Assembly: GCA_014529385.2 (NCBI GenBank)
Contig: CM043960.1
Span: 71,744,910 to 71,808,909 of the forward strand
Direction of reading: 5' to 3'
Length of the DNA stretch: 64,000 nucleotides
Source of the DNA: Adiantum capillus-veneris
Lineage: Eukaryota; Streptophyta; Polypodiopsida; Polypodiales; Pteridaceae
The position numbers and the translations under genes are program-made. The notes below the pieces were generated by a model that was given only the letters and a program-made list of their open reading frames with translations, made no database searches and was not told the origin of the DNA. This document shows, piece after piece, positions 11,094 through 25,120 of the stretch. Numbering within the stretch: the stretch's first letter is position 1; each line of letters begins with the position of its first letter.

Positions 11094-12298
11094 TTCAAAT
11101 CTTGGAATGTAAAGGGATTAAAAACCCGGAAGAAGGGCACTCTCTTCTGAGAAGAAGTGAAGAAAGAGAAGGCAGTCAATTGCTGGGCCATCCAAGAGCA
11201 CCATTTGGATGCTCGTAGCAAGAGAAAACAGGCTGTAGGAAAAAAACTTATCTTTTATGGGGAAGGAAGTGACAATTTCACTGGTGTCTTGTTCATTGCT
11301 GACAGGGATTTGGAGCCAAAGATGGTTCTAAACCACCCCTCCAGAAGAGTCCTTGGTGTTAGAATCAGATGGGACAATCAACGTATCACCATAGTAAATG
11401 TCTACGGCCCTTGCAATGCAAAGGATAGAGCTAAATTGTGGATGCAGCTCAGGGATACTCCGATCGAAGGGGAGTGGCTGATGGTTGGAGATTTCAATAT
11501 GGTCGAGAAAAGCAAGGATAGAATAAGCCCTGCCACTATACTGGCTGGCCCAGAAAAGTCTAAATGGCTGAGCTTATGTGAGAAGTGGGCTATGATTGAC
11601 TTGTGGGAAGTGGGCCCATGGAACAACATGCCTGGATTCATCTACACAAGCCTTCAGTATGCCCGCACTGCCTCCCGACTGGACCGATGCTACTGCTCTC
11701 ATCAAGCTTACTGGATCTCATCGATGTTAGAGATGAAGGTAATCTCAACCAAAAGCCTCTCCCATCACATGCCAGTACACTTACAACTCAAGAAAGATAA
11801 GTGGGAGGGGGGGGGGGGGGGGGGGGGGGGTGGCAATTCCCGAGAGGGGAGAAAAAGATTCTGGTTACAGGGACACACCTGTTCAAAGACCCTCTCTTCA
11901 GAAACATCACCAAGAAAGCATTGGGAAAGCTCAAGAAAGATGTGGGGATGAATAAACCTAGTGCTTGGAATATATTTGCTCGGAGTGTACAAAAAGCTAT
12001 CAAAACTTCGGGTCCTCGTGTTAAAAAAGCCAATGAGGCACATATCAAACATCTCACAGAGGAGGAAGTGCAATTAGCCTCTAGGAAGGCTTTCGGACGA
12101 CTGGCTACCGAGGATGAGCACAAGCAATGTCTTGAAGCTAAATCTTACCTGGCCAACAAACAGCTGGAGGAAATCAAGAAGGTGAGATTGCTCTCTAGGC
12201 AAACTTTCCTTTCACCAGAGCCTTCTGACCAAGCACATTTTTTTAGGGCTCTGAAAGTGAGGAAGAGTCGAGGCCGCGTGCAAGTGCTCGATGATTAG
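11094..12298 (+). pseudogene. LINE ORF2 endonuclease domain and linker
   Basis: The endonuclease (exonuclease/endonuclease/phosphatase fold) is readable from SWNVKGL (about 11100), IQEHHLD, VNVYGPC, WLMVGDFNMV and SRLDRCY to the last motif, which reads LSHHMPV where family members have SDH, so a catalytic Asp appears replaced by His. One in-frame TGA occurs near 11148. A run of 24 G residues (11807-11830) then changes the frame: the true linker continues in the frame ending at 12298 (KKILVTGTHLFKDPLF, KALGKLKKDVG, EEEVQLASRKAFGRL). The enzyme would nick the genomic target. Confidence 0.85.
11807..11830 (+). repeat. Poly-G tract of 24 residues
   Basis: An uninterrupted G24 lies inside LINE ORF2 and separates two frames of the same protein. 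Its length is probably variable or hard to sequence. Confidence 0.9.
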
Positions 12299-12455
12299 AA
12301 AGGGAATACAATTCAAAACCAAGATGAGATGGATGGACATATGCTCAATTATGATTATCGGCCAACCAGAGACCCAATCTCAGAAAGTGGAAGAAGCCCA
12401 AGCGTCTTTACTTGGGAGTGTGGAAAAGAAGGTTCCTTAGGAGGAAGCCAACTGC

Positions 12456-13380
12456 ATGGAAATGGCCTTCTCTGAGGAGGAATGCTCAGTGGCACTAAAA
12501 GCTCTTGGCAATGAAAAGTCCCCCAATTGGGATGGACTGACGGCTGGATTCTTTAGGGAATTTTGGGATGATCTCAATGGTCCAGTCACACGGATGGCCA
12601 ATCAACCTCTCTTCAAAGAGTCGTTGGATGCAACTGTTAAGAGAGGGCTTATCAAGCCTATCCCCAAACAGATCTGCTGCTCTCAACTTAAACATTGGCG
12701 TCCCAATACGATGATGTCAGTAGCATACAAAATTATTGCCAAGGCGATAGCTCTCAAACTTGCCCCCCTCCTGAGTCGGATCATATATCCCCATCAACAC
12801 GGGTTCATTAAAGGGAGATCTAGAAGTCATGGGAGCTTTGGGCTTTGGGCCTCGACTTTGTCGCCTCATACGCACATAAGGCGTTGGCAGCCATTTAGAG
12901 CTCCTGTTTAATGATAGAATTGTAGGCTCTTTTGAGGTTTAAAGGTCTATTAAGCAAGGATGTCCCCTAGCCCCCTTGCTTTTTGCCATCGGCTCACATC
13001 CTCTCATTAAAATGCTCAAAGCTAGTGCTGCGCGGGGAGAGATTCAAGGTATGGCATTATCTGGCAACGACCAGCTACTGGCCAAAATGTCCGCAGATGA
13101 TTCGCTTCTATTCTTGAAGGCGTGCCCTCAAGTTGTCAGGAGAGCTCTGGAGATTGTGCAAACATTTTCCGTGGCATCGGGATCCAAGTGCAATATATAT
13201 AAGTCAAGACTTATCTCCCTGTCGGAGAATGACTCTTTTGACCCTGTAGTCTGGACAGGAGAGATTTTCACAAAAGGGAGTATATTCAGACACCTTGGAG
13301 CCCCCGTAGGGGTTGACGTAACCCACAGGCAAATATTTCAATGGGTCCTTGAAAAAATAAGCTCAAAAATGAGAAGATAG
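12456..13380 (+). pseudogene. LINE ORF2 reverse transcriptase domain, internally deleted
   Basis: RT motifs follow in order: EKSPNWDGLTAGFFREFW, ANQPLFKESLDATVKRG, LIKPIPKQ, LKHWRPNTMMSVAYKIIAK and HQHGFIKGRS (12456-12830). The fingers/palm segment carrying the first catalytic Asp is then cut short and scrambled (12830-12960). QGCPLAPLLFAI and the ADDSLLFL catalytic box (about 13095-13115) follow. The family box is (F/Y/A)xDD; here it reads SADD. Stops occur at 12911 and around 12940. No functional RT is possible. Confidence 0.88.
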
Positions 13381-14861
13381 GAGTTTGTTTTCCTCCCCTT
13401 CCAAAGCCAAATTAGAGTGATTAATGATTTTATGATCTCGTATATTTCTTTCCTCAACCCTATGCTCAAGATGGCTAAGTGTAACTGGAAAGAATTCTTA
13501 AAACCAGTGAAAAGGTTTCTTTAGAAGAACAACACGAAAACCTCTTGGCCATGGAAGTGGGCTAGATGGGAGGTAGTTGCTCGCCCGATCGACCAAGGAG
13601 GGATCGGCATTCTTAACCCTGTTTCCCCATGCTGAGGCCCTTTGTGCCAAATTTATGGTCTCATTGGCTAAACAAGACCAAGCTTGGGCTATCATGACCA
13701 AGGAAATGCTTGATGCAGTAAAACTGGGATCGAAAGGGGGAAAGTGGAAGGGGGTTGTGATGCACGACAAACTTCTTGCCCCGAAGTGGTCTTATCTTAG
13801 ATCTGGTGGACTCTCAGTGGAACTGATGAGGAAGTGCAAAAGAGCACCTGAGGTTTTGGAATGGGGGGAAGCAACTAGATACTTTAAGAACTCCATTTTG
13901 CATTGGTCCCCTTGGCTCTCTAAAATATTGGGGCCGTCGTAAAGCCCCTATTGGATAGAAATGGACAGGAATGTGAATAATAAGGGGCTCATTCGACTAG
14001 GGCAATTCTGGGATGGCAACAAGAAGTGCTAGAAAATTGCTGACTCTTTAGCCATCCAATTTCAATTGAATGGCTTTGAGATCTTGCTAGTCTATAGGGT
14101 GATGAAAGAGCTTGATAAGGTGGTGATGCCAATTTGTGAATCCAACTTTGAATGGGACGATTGGAGATGGCACGGGAGTAGCCTCTTTTGGAAACCACAT
14201 TCTAAAGGAATTTACCATGCATTAATGCACAAGGCTAATTGGTGTAGCCCCCTCAACAAAATTATAGAAGAGGCACTGGACGGAAAAACGGTGGGAGGGA
14301 GTCATGGAGAACATCTGGAAGCCAAGGTGGCCTTAGTATATGAAGATATTTTTGTGTAAAGTGATGTGGGGTGCTCTATCGACGAGCGTAAAGATACAAG
14401 AAAGAGGAATCAGGCCCAATCGTTGCTCAGGGTGTAGAATAGCTAGTGAAGACCTAGCCCACCTTTTCATGGGATGCTAGGCAATCAGTGGCATGGTTGG
14501 GAAAATATGCAAGTGGATTCAAAGGACATGGAAAATTAAGTTCTTCAAGACTGATATGTTCTTTGGTAGTAACAGGTTGGGAAGTCCTGCTCTTCTTGTT
14601 TGCACTCAAATAATCAGGTACTACTTCTTTCACCATATTTGGCAAGCAAGGAACTGCTACGTGTTTGAGGGGGATCTGGCTGTGGTGGCAAGCTTTTGTG
14701 AAATCATACAAGAGAGCAGAGCGATGACCGACATGATGGGAAGCAAACAAGCCTCAGAGGACTGGTCTAGAACAATACATGTCATGATGACATCTTGTAA
14801 TAAAATAAAGCCTAGGAGCAGTTGTGGTTCTCTGTTGAGCAGAAAACTTGTAATCCTTTGA
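13381..14861 (+). pseudogene. LINE ORF2 C-terminal region with zf-RVT motif
   Basis: Downstream of RT the protein continues in broken frames: ISYISFLNPM, HAEALCAKFMVSLAKQDQ and KWSYLRSGGLSVELMRK. A cysteine-histidine motif at about 14421-14478 reads RCSGCRIASEDLAHLFMGC, the zf-RVT signature at the end of plant LINE ORF2. A helical tail runs on to 14861. Confidence 0.75.
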
Positions 14862-14922
14862 CCCTCAAGGCTCGGTTTGAGCTCGAGATTGGTGTATATT
14901 TCTGATGTTCTTAATACTATCC

Positions 14923-14938
14923 ACTCACAATTGTGAGT
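14923..14938 (+). other. Perfect 16-bp palindrome just before the LINE poly-A
   Basis: ACTCACAATTGTGAGT is a perfect palindrome six bases upstream of the poly-A. As RNA it can fold into a short hairpin at the 3' end, where some LINE reverse transcriptases recognise their template. Confidence 0.6.
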
Positions 14939-14956
14939 TTTCCCAAAAAAAAAAAA

Positions 14957-15490
<534 letters not shown>

Positions 15491-15588
15491 AAGCAGGTGA
15501 TGAAGAATAAGATTGATCAAATGCTTATTCAAGATGGAAATGGCATAACAAATCTACCAAGCTTGGTGATAGAAAGGTTGTACCATTT

Positions 15589-16010
15589 TTAACACACATA
15601 CAACCACTGCCAAAGCACACACACATCTCTTTTAAACACCATCTCCAAGTATAGTAGATGCATCTCTTTAGATGAATAGATGGTGAAATCATCCGCAAAG
15701 ATGGCTAAAAACGTATGCATGAACTCATTGAATATTTCCATGATGCATTTATGAATTTTAGCTAAAGCATTACATAACCCAAATGGCATGACTAAATACA
15801 TGAATACTCCCCATTGAGAGATAAACGTTATTTTAGCCCTATCTTTTGGTGAAATCTTCAATTGATTATATCCACTTTAGCCGTACAAAAATTTAAACAT
15901 TTCATGTCCTCATCGAGATTCATATCTGTGAATGGTAGTAGAAATGAGTCCTTGATTATCTCAACATTTAGCTTTTTGTAATCCGCACACGCTCTAGTTT
16001 TACCATTTTA
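15589..16010 (-). pseudogene. Ty3/gypsy reverse transcriptase fragment
   Basis: The minus strand reads NGKTRACADYKKLNVEI, then KDRAKITFISQWGVFMY, LVMPFGLCNALAKIHKCIM and the catalytic box FADDFTIYSSKEMHLLYLE. These match RT motifs of Ty3/gypsy elements (family form YxDDxxxYS). One stop separates the first motif from the rest. The fragment ends shortly after the catalytic box. Confidence 0.88.
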
Positions 16011-17030
16011 TTTTATTTTGTAACTACCACAAATGGGAATCTTGGGAGGAGAGCGGGGGTCACCTATTATATATGCACCACATAGGTTTGACACAAGGAC
16101 ATTTTTAATTTCAAATATTATTGCATTTTTACTTATAGAGGGGTATTTAAGGAACTTAAAAGGTTAAATTTACAAATTTGTATAGAAAAAGGGTGTGTTA
16201 TAATCATGACAAATTAACAGATAAGGGATTTTTATGATACCCCTTTAACCCATGTGATATAGTAGTTTTACATAGAGTGACCCCCCCTCCCCCATTGAGT
16301 TGGGAACAACCTATCAATGCTTCGCTACTACTTGAATGATGAATCCTGCCTTCAAAAGGTTGTCAGTCTATTTCATCACCTTCTTTGCATAGTTTGGGTT
16401 CATCTTGCACCTATGTAATTTTTATGGTCGAGCATTTGCCTTTAGCGGTATTAGATGATGGCAAACTTTTGGATTGACTCCTTTTAGATCCATATGCTCT
16501 CAGGAAAGGACGTCTCAATATTTTTGAAAAATCTATCTTGCCTTTTCTTGATCTTTGGTCTCATGTGTTTGTTAATCTTTATCATTTGGGTGTAACTCTA
16601 AACCCAAGTTCCATTCCTCAACCTCTTGATCATTTGGTAATAACCGACACAATGTCTCAACGCCTTTCCATCTAGCAAAGTATTCATCTTCTTTCTCTAT
16701 TCAAATCCCAACTAAATATTCATTGTTAGGCATATTTGAACTTCTTGGATCTTATTCTCCTTTAGACATTGTTTGACCTGCACTATCCGTTATTCTCGTA
16801 ATCTGATTCTTGAACTCGATTTCATCTCTATTTGATATGTCCATACTCGATGTTTTCTCATTTGAGGTTCTTTTAGTTATTTCATCCACTGCCTTATCTG
16901 AAGCTACCATCCAAAAGAACCAGTGCCTCCCCTTGATTTAACTCAGTGAAATTTTAAGTTTGTTGTTTCTCCTCTCTCTTCTGATGTAACATAACTATAT
17001 TCAAGTCAGTTTCAATAATGGTAAAAATAT

Positions 17031-17228
17031 TCATAAGGCTAATATTCTTTCTATCTTTTTGGTCCCATATTTCTTGCATAATTCTTCTACATGTATGACT
17101 CTTTTCCAACTTCTATTGTTGTTCATCCTAACATGGATCCTTATGTTTGGTTCGTGTATAGTCAATGTGTGGCAAGGATAATCATGTATGTCCCATGCAT
17201 TTCTTAACCATGGTTTGTCAAAGAACAT
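17031..17228 (-). pseudogene. Retropepsin C-terminal part of the same gypsy element
   Basis: FFDKPWLRNAWDIHDYPC corresponds to the conserved 'ILG.PWL' end of the retroviral-type aspartic protease. It is followed by LTIHEPNIRI and a basic linker. Its position upstream of RT on the same strand supports this; the catalytic DTG motif was not found. Confidence 0.5.
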
Positions 17229-17636
17229 AATGTAGGCACCCTACACATCCATTACCAGAAAGATTTTTTTAAAGATTCTCAAAACAAACTTTGATTTATA
17301 TATTCTCTACTAAGCGTTTGGCTTTCACTATTCTTTGATTAATCGTCCTTTTTTTTAATTGTCTTGACTTCATTTCAACAATTCCTAGTTATAATCTTAT
17401 TTGCTTGCGCTCCTCCATCTAGAATAATACATGGTAGCAATTTCCCACTACTTTTTGACTTTGTAATCTATTTAGATTAATGGCACTACATAATCCTTAA
17501 TATTTGACCATGTGTCTGCCATCACTTCAGACCCCTTTTGTCTGTGCTTCCTTATGAACTTAACCACTTTAAATCGAGTTCTTTTGATGTCATCTAAGTC
17601 AATAGTTAGCTTCTAGATTCTTTCACATACTTTGAA

Positions 17637-19486
17637 CTATATTTTGTCTTGCTCATTTCCAAAACTACTATCTGAGCTGGATGACCTTCCCTTTAGAAAG
17701 TTGTCCTTACAGTGCCATGCCTCTATTGGTCTTCTCTGTCTTCTAACCACTGGATCCTTGAGTGGAAATTCACATTGTTCTTTTTGAATATTTTCCATCC
17801 CTAGATCCTCTTTATCAGTCTTGTCCAAGTCATCCTTGACTTGCCATACCTCCTTGTCAGGGTTCTTATCAGACCCTCTTGCTGCATTCTCAACATTTTT
17901 CTTACTAGATCTACAAGCAAGAATTTCCACTTTCTAAGCTTTTTAAGCTACTGACAAAATCCTATGAATGGATCAATCTTCTAAGAGTTGTGGTTTTTTC
18001 GGATTCCTTTGCTCTAGATCTTGACAAATCTGAGTTGCTAGTGCCCTTTGCTCCTACCACTCATCCACTTTCTTGGTGTAGCCCCCTTTTTTCCACTTTT
18101 GAGCCTTTTCTCTTTTCTTTGTTTGATTGGTTGGCTCATATGGCATCTCCTTGATGATAGTTCTAGTGCTCCTAATGATTTAACTCTTTGGTACTGCTAC
18201 CACCTTTCCTTCATTCACTTCATTTTTAAGGTTGTTTGGCCATTGCCCTTTGCAGGGTGCCCATACTTTCTACATGTATAATAGTAAAATCAGCCCTACC
18301 TCTTTCTTGAATGAAAAAATTGACCTATACCTCTTCCAACTATAACAATGGTACTATCTCCATTGTGTGCATTTTTTAATGCCTTCTCTTGCTCTGAATT
18401 GGTTAATGCTATCATGGAGACATCCTTCCCTTCTTTAAAGCGATGTATACTAATATTATACTTATTCCATAAGCTCCCAAAAGCTTTGAAATATGTACAC
18501 TAGCAACAATCATCACACTGATACTCTTTGGATTTGCACTTTGTACACAAGGTCTCTACTTCCCCAACTAGAGTTCTGGTCCTTGATATCTCAAAGATCT
18601 ATTTTAAAAGTCCTCAATCTTCATACTCCAAGGTCCCCTCATTTTGTTCTTGGATGTGTCTTCTGACTCCTCATCATTTAAAGAACTGAAGCTGGTTGAT
18701 AAATCTTCAATCAAAGACTCATTGGAGCTAGAACTTGTTTTCCCTCTTTGGCCCTTCTCCTTCTTGGCCTACTTCTCCAAATCATTCAATTGTTTGGTTA
18801 GCACTTTTATCTTCTCCACAAAGCTTTTGAATAAGAGCTTACCTTATCAAATACTATCCTTATCCTCTCTATTCTCGCTATATTCTAGCAAGAAAGCTTT
18901 CTTCAACTTGCTATATGTTTTGAAATTTCAGGCTGGGTAAATGATTATACCATTTCAGTGTGGCATCTTCTAGAGTGTATGGAAAATAGTCAGCCCATCA
19001 TCTATATCTTTCATATCAACATACTACTCAAAAGCTTGAATGTGAACATCTAGATCATATCTTCGACTAAAAAATGCTATTTTTAGATCATTTGAGCTCT
19101 CCCCATGCCTAGATTTTTCACAATGATTTGATTCCCTCATCCCCTATTTGAACTTTGTATGATGTTTAGTTTCTTTCTCCCATTGTTTGGGCTTTTTTCT
19201 CATAGTTGGTATCTACCTCCCATATCTAAGGTTTGAGGTGGTAGTCCTCATCAATTTCTATGATTGTGTTGGTGTCTTTTCCTTTAAGCAAGTTTTTCCC
19301 GTGATTTTGATAATCTATGCTTGCATCTTCCTGCATTTTTGATGTTAGTATGGACTTGGTCTTTTCCCTTCCTAGGTGAATGACAAGAATCATGTGACTG
19401 AGAGGGTCTTTCAACTCTTTCTTAATATGGCCTAGATGAATGCATTGAGTGTTCAAATGCTCAATGTTCCTCACCACCTTTGACAC
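17637..19486 (-). pseudogene. Gag-like region with zinc-knuckle remnant
   Basis: Short minus-strand pieces include a 19486-19226 N-terminal-like block, a Ser-rich acidic stretch near 18760-18650, CRKYGHPAKGNG near 18270 (a partial CCHC zinc knuckle as in gag nucleocapsids) and a charged block at 17930-17637. Many stops intervene. Assignment rests on order relative to RT and on the knuckle-like motif. Confidence 0.45.
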
Positions 19487-19490
19487 CTAG

Positions 19491-20421
19491 ATTTTCTTTG
19501 GTTTCCTCATCATGACAGTGCGGCTAATCATCATTGCAGTCTTGATCTGATTCCTTTTCCACTCTACTTATGTTATCCTAATCTCCAATGAATATTGTGG
19601 TGGTAGCTCTGCTTCCTTATGTTGAATGATGTGTTGGCATTGTTAATGGTTGACTAACTCAGAGTTCTAATTGGGAGACTTGTTCTTTTCAAGAGCTTTA
19701 GCTCACCACCATGATCATAAAATAGAATAAGTTGGATGGCTTGAGAGATATTCTAGAGTTAAGCTCAAAGTAAGTAAATAAGTAGATGATCAAATGAAAA
19801 GATGAGAACTTCAAACTTCAAATGACTAGATGGAAGATTCAGACTTTAGATGACTTGACATCCGATTGTAGATGACTCACTAAAGTAAAATGAAATAAAA
19901 TCTAGATTACCAGACAATTGAGAATGCATTCGTATTCAAAGTAGAGTTAAGATTATAATTAATTTAGATTTTTAACTCTGGAATGATTAACTAGAAATTA
20001 CAAGTGATATAAAGACCAATTTTGTGTACTCCTAGGCTCTATAAGATACATGCATTATAAGCAGAGGCTCAAGAAGTCTCAACGATCCAAGATTCCCAAA
20101 AGGGATTTTAGTGGGTCTTATTTATAGGTATTTATATTGGGCTCTAATCACTCAACATTGTCGTACAGTATAAGAGTACACATCCATGTGGCATTTGTCT
20201 CACTGATGGTAGCTTCCATTATCCTTTATCTAATAACTCTAGCATTGACATCTCTCTAAGAGACATTTTACACCTCCTACAAACACACACTCTCTTTCTG
20301 TATGTCTCTCTTATATCAATTTCACCTTTCTTGCCCAATCATTGAAAGGCAATTCTTTGTTTCTTAGATTTGATTAAAGTGGAGATCTCCTAAGGCTGCA
20401 TCTGCTCACTCTCTCTTCCTT

Positions 20422-20424
<3 letters not shown>
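19491..20424. other. Non-coding stretch
   Basis: AT-rich with short AGATGACT-type repeats near 19780-19880. It may include the LTR or leader of the minus-strand gypsy element, but I could not find a matching second copy. Confidence 0.3.

Positions 20425-20488
<64 letters not shown>
20425..20488. repeat. (CT)n microsatellite
   Basis: About 64 bp of uninterrupted CT repeat. Confidence 0.97.
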
Positions 20489-20491
<3 letters not shown>

Positions 20492-20685
20492 CTTCTCCAT
20501 CTCCAGCTCAATCTTAGAGCAATGTGAGTATATTTTACTTGTGTGTAGTAGCATTTCTCTCTCTAGAAAAAACATGACAAACCATTTGAATTCAAAGGAT
20601 TCTACTCAACATTCCCTCCCTTTTCTCCCTCTATAACATCATCCTCCCTCCATAGCCAACATCCTTTGGTTCTAACCGCTACATC

Positions 20686-20971
20686 GTGAATCGCCATTAC
20701 ACCTTGTCTTTCTAATTAGCTTGATCAAGCTCACTCTAAATGTAATTCAATCCACTTCCATTTTAAGACATTTACTAACATGCCAAAACAATATAATCTT
20801 AGAGCTAATTTGAGCAAGATTTTGCACTGTGAATCATCATTACACCTTGTCTCTCTGATTAGCTTGATCAAGCTCACTCAAAATGAAATTCAATATTTCT
20901 TCCATTTTGAGACATTTACTCACATGCCAAAGAAAATTGTCTCAATGCTAATTTGGAGCACGAATTTGAGG
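20686..20971 (+). repeat. Tandem duplication, unit 143 bp
   Basis: Two diverged copies start at 20686 and 20829 (GTGAATC...CATTACACCTTGTCT) and share TTAGCTTGATCAAGCTCACTC, GACATTTACT and ACATGCCAAA in the same order. Confidence 0.85.
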
Positions 20972-21199
20972 CCGTGGGAGTTGGCCCACTTAATCCGAAT
21001 GCTTCAAATCAAGTGTAGAGCATTGGGTACAAAGCAATCAGTTTATGGATTGATGGTCATTTTTACCCGAGCGCTCCTCTAACCAATATATCACCAACCA
21101 TTTCCAAATGTCACTGAGCTATTGAATTTTATTGGTGATGAAAAAGAAATACCTCTTTGGCTATAGTAAGAGATTGTATTCTATGTTCTTTGATGAAAT

Positions 21200-21663
21200 C
21201 ATTAGAAAGAGGATGGCGTGTAGGAGGGCCTCTTTATTTTCCATGAGCTTATGGAGGTGATTAACATTTTGACGAATAGGTGTATGCCATGTGTGCAAGA
21301 ATGGTGGGTGTGTAAGAGATGTGTAAGAGTGGTCAAAGGATGCACTTTTCCCCCCAAAAAGGAGGTGGAAAATTTTATCATTTTCGGTCTTCATAACTCC
21401 CACATATGATCTCCTATTTGAGTAGAGGTCATAGATCTACAATCTACGCATCGAGCTCTTTCCATAGATATGCTACATGATATAGTTTTACTCGCTAGAT
21501 TTTAAATTCCATTTTGGGGGGAAACTTTGAATTCAAATAAACTACCCGTTTTGCCTCTTTGAATTCAAAAGCTGTCTTTTGATTACTTTCTTAATACTAA
21601 AGGTCTGAATTCCTTAAACTGCCAAATAAAGAGGCCCTCCTAGACCCCATTCTCTTTCTAATG
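21200..21663. mobile_element. MITE-like element with ~40-bp terminal inverted repeats
   Basis: The left end (21200-21240, CATTAGAAAGAGGATGG...) is the reverse complement, with about four mismatches, of the right end (21624-21663). The interior of about 380 bp is non-coding. One end recurs alone at 6803-6852, which supports a dispersed repeat. No clear target duplication was seen, so the superfamily is unknown. Confidence 0.6.
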
Positions 21664-22051
21664 GGAAGCAAGAAAATAACTCTTTGCTGCATATCTTCTC
21701 TGCGAGAGAAGTATGTCAAGGACATTGAACAAGTCCAAGAGGATGCCAATGAGAAGTCTAAGAAGCTCAATTAATAAATGTCAAATCTCAAAGAGAATTT
21801 AAGCCAATGAAAGCAAGAGCAAGAGTGGCAACTGGATAGCTATGTTCAACTTTTGCACTCTACATGTAATACATGGTGTCGAATCGATCATCTCACACAC
21901 ATTCCCCTTGGATTACATGTTTACAAATGCAAGAGAGAAGTGATGTCAATGCTACCTCCAAGTGGTGGAGCATGAAAGAAACATATATGGCAAACCACGT
22001 ATAGAAAATTGTGCATGCTTTTGACATGTATTATATAATTTTTGTATACTA

Positions 22052-23138
22052 TTGATAAACTTTATTTCAAGCAGTAGGAATTTGGCATACATGATGATGA
22101 GAGTCAAACAAGGCTTTCATCACAGTCCAACAGAAAGCACATTGTATGTAAAGCGTGAGGGTGATGTACTTCTCATTGTTGTTCTCTATGTGGATGATTT
22201 GATGATATTGGACCAAATGAGAGACATATTGTTGAATTTAAGGTTGATTTAAATTCTACTTTCAAGATGAAAGATTTGGGGCTACTGCATCATTACTTGG
22301 GTTTACAGTTTAAGCAGTGTGATGGTGATATAGCCTTGTGTCAGACAAGTTACACAGAGACATTACTATGTAAGTTTGGGGACATAAGACAAACCTATTG
22401 CCACTCTCATGGAAACCTATTGCAAACCTATTCCCACTCCCATGGAAACCGGTTTGAAATTCTTCAAAATGATGTTGATCCTACCAATGTCACTCTTTAC
22501 CAAACTGCTATTGGCTGCTTTATTTATGTGTTCAACACTAGGGAGGATATTCAATTTGCAGTCTCACAGGTCAGTAGATTTATGCATAGCCTAGGGTCTA
22601 AGCATTGGTAGGCTGTCAAGAGGATTTTTTGCTAGCACTTTACATCTTGGCTTGTTTATCCCAAGGGGGGATCATTATTGCCAGATTTACATGCTTTTTC
22701 ATACTCATATTGGATTGGTTCTTTTGACATGCGAGTGTCCACGAGTGGTTTTATTTCATGCTTTGTAATTCATGCATATCATGGTTGAGCAGGAAGCAAC
22801 CTAATGTGGTCACTTCCAGTTGTGAGACTGAGTACAGGGTAGTCTTCATAGCTATGGTTGAGTATGTATGACTCAGATGCCTTATGGCTGATTTGGGTGT
22901 TGAACAAGACTCTACCAACATCATCTACATTGATAATCAAAGCGCATTGGTAGTTGCAAGGAATCCAATTTTTCATGCTGACACAAAGCACATTGAGGTG
23001 CATTACCACTATGTCAGGAAGAGCCTCCCAGTAGGAGAGATCAGCTTTACTTACGTGCCAACATAGGACAACCTTGCAGATCTTCCCTTTATTCTCTATG
23101 CCAACTCTCATTCACCACATCACTCCTATGGGGGGATT
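22052..23138 (+). pseudogene. Ty1/copia RT-RNase H fragment
   Basis: The plus strand reads KQGFHHSPTESTLYVK and the catalytic LIVVLYVDDLMI (about 22165-22205). After a frameshift come KDLGLLHHYLGLQ, QTSYTETLL, YQTAIGCFIYV and EDIQFAVSQVSRFM (22267-22611). RNase H follows in broken frames: an active-site segment with DNQSALVVARNPIFH, HADTKHIEVHYHYVR and a final DNLAD. Family members end RNase H with 'H.(R)(E/H)' and 'ADxxTK', so this matches. A 33-bp in-frame duplication (22391-22456, QTY(C/S)HSHGN) is specific to this copy. The upstream gag, protease and integrase are missing. Confidence 0.9.
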
Positions 23139-23400
23139 TGTTACCATATACAAGTGGTAGTGATGTGTGTGAGCACATTTAGGAGCATCGCGGCATTTTT
23201 TGTCTCACTAGGAGGATTTTCACCCCATGCATTGTATATACGCCCGTCACTCTAGGGCTATATTATCTTTCCATTGCCTAAAGGAATTCTACTCTCTGTT
23301 GTGTAGCCTTGAGCTTCCATTGTCTTCTCCAAGCTGTGGGTGTTTCCCTGCAACCCTAAATCCAACACACACCTAAACATGCATGGAGGCTCTGGATCTT
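23131..23400 (+). mobile_element. Polypurine tract and probable start of a copia 3' LTR
   Basis: GGGGGATT directly precedes TGTTACCATATACAAG at 23139, the expected junction between internal region and 3' LTR of a copia element. The LTR end and the 5' LTR were not found, so the length is a guess. Confidence 0.4.

Positions 23401-25120
<1,720 letters not shown>

Larger units (their letters stand above)
10728..14956 (+). mobile_element. L1-type non-LTR retrotransposon (LINE), decayed, 5'-incomplete
   Basis: The plus strand carries the end of ORF1, an ORF2 with apurinic-endonuclease and reverse-transcriptase regions, a C-terminal zinc-finger motif, a 3' region and a 12-base poly-A (14945-14956). 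This order is diagnostic for plant L1-type LINEs, which insert by target-primed reverse transcription. Stops, frame changes and a deletion within RT mean the copy is dead. Target-site duplications were not found. Confidence 0.9.
15589..19490 (-). mobile_element. Decayed Ty3/gypsy retrotransposon, minus strand
   Basis: Reading from 19490 to 15589 on the minus strand, a gag-like region, a zinc-knuckle remnant, a protease tail and reverse transcriptase occur in the normal Ty3/gypsy order. No LTR was recognised at either side, and RNase H and integrase are missing beyond 15589. Stops are very frequent, so this is older than most other elements here. Confidence 0.7.

Noticed and set aside
11765-12123. 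Minus-strand Pro-rich reading frames opposite the LINE
   Set aside because: The proline run is the complement of the poly-G; the plus strand carries recognisable LINE motifs.
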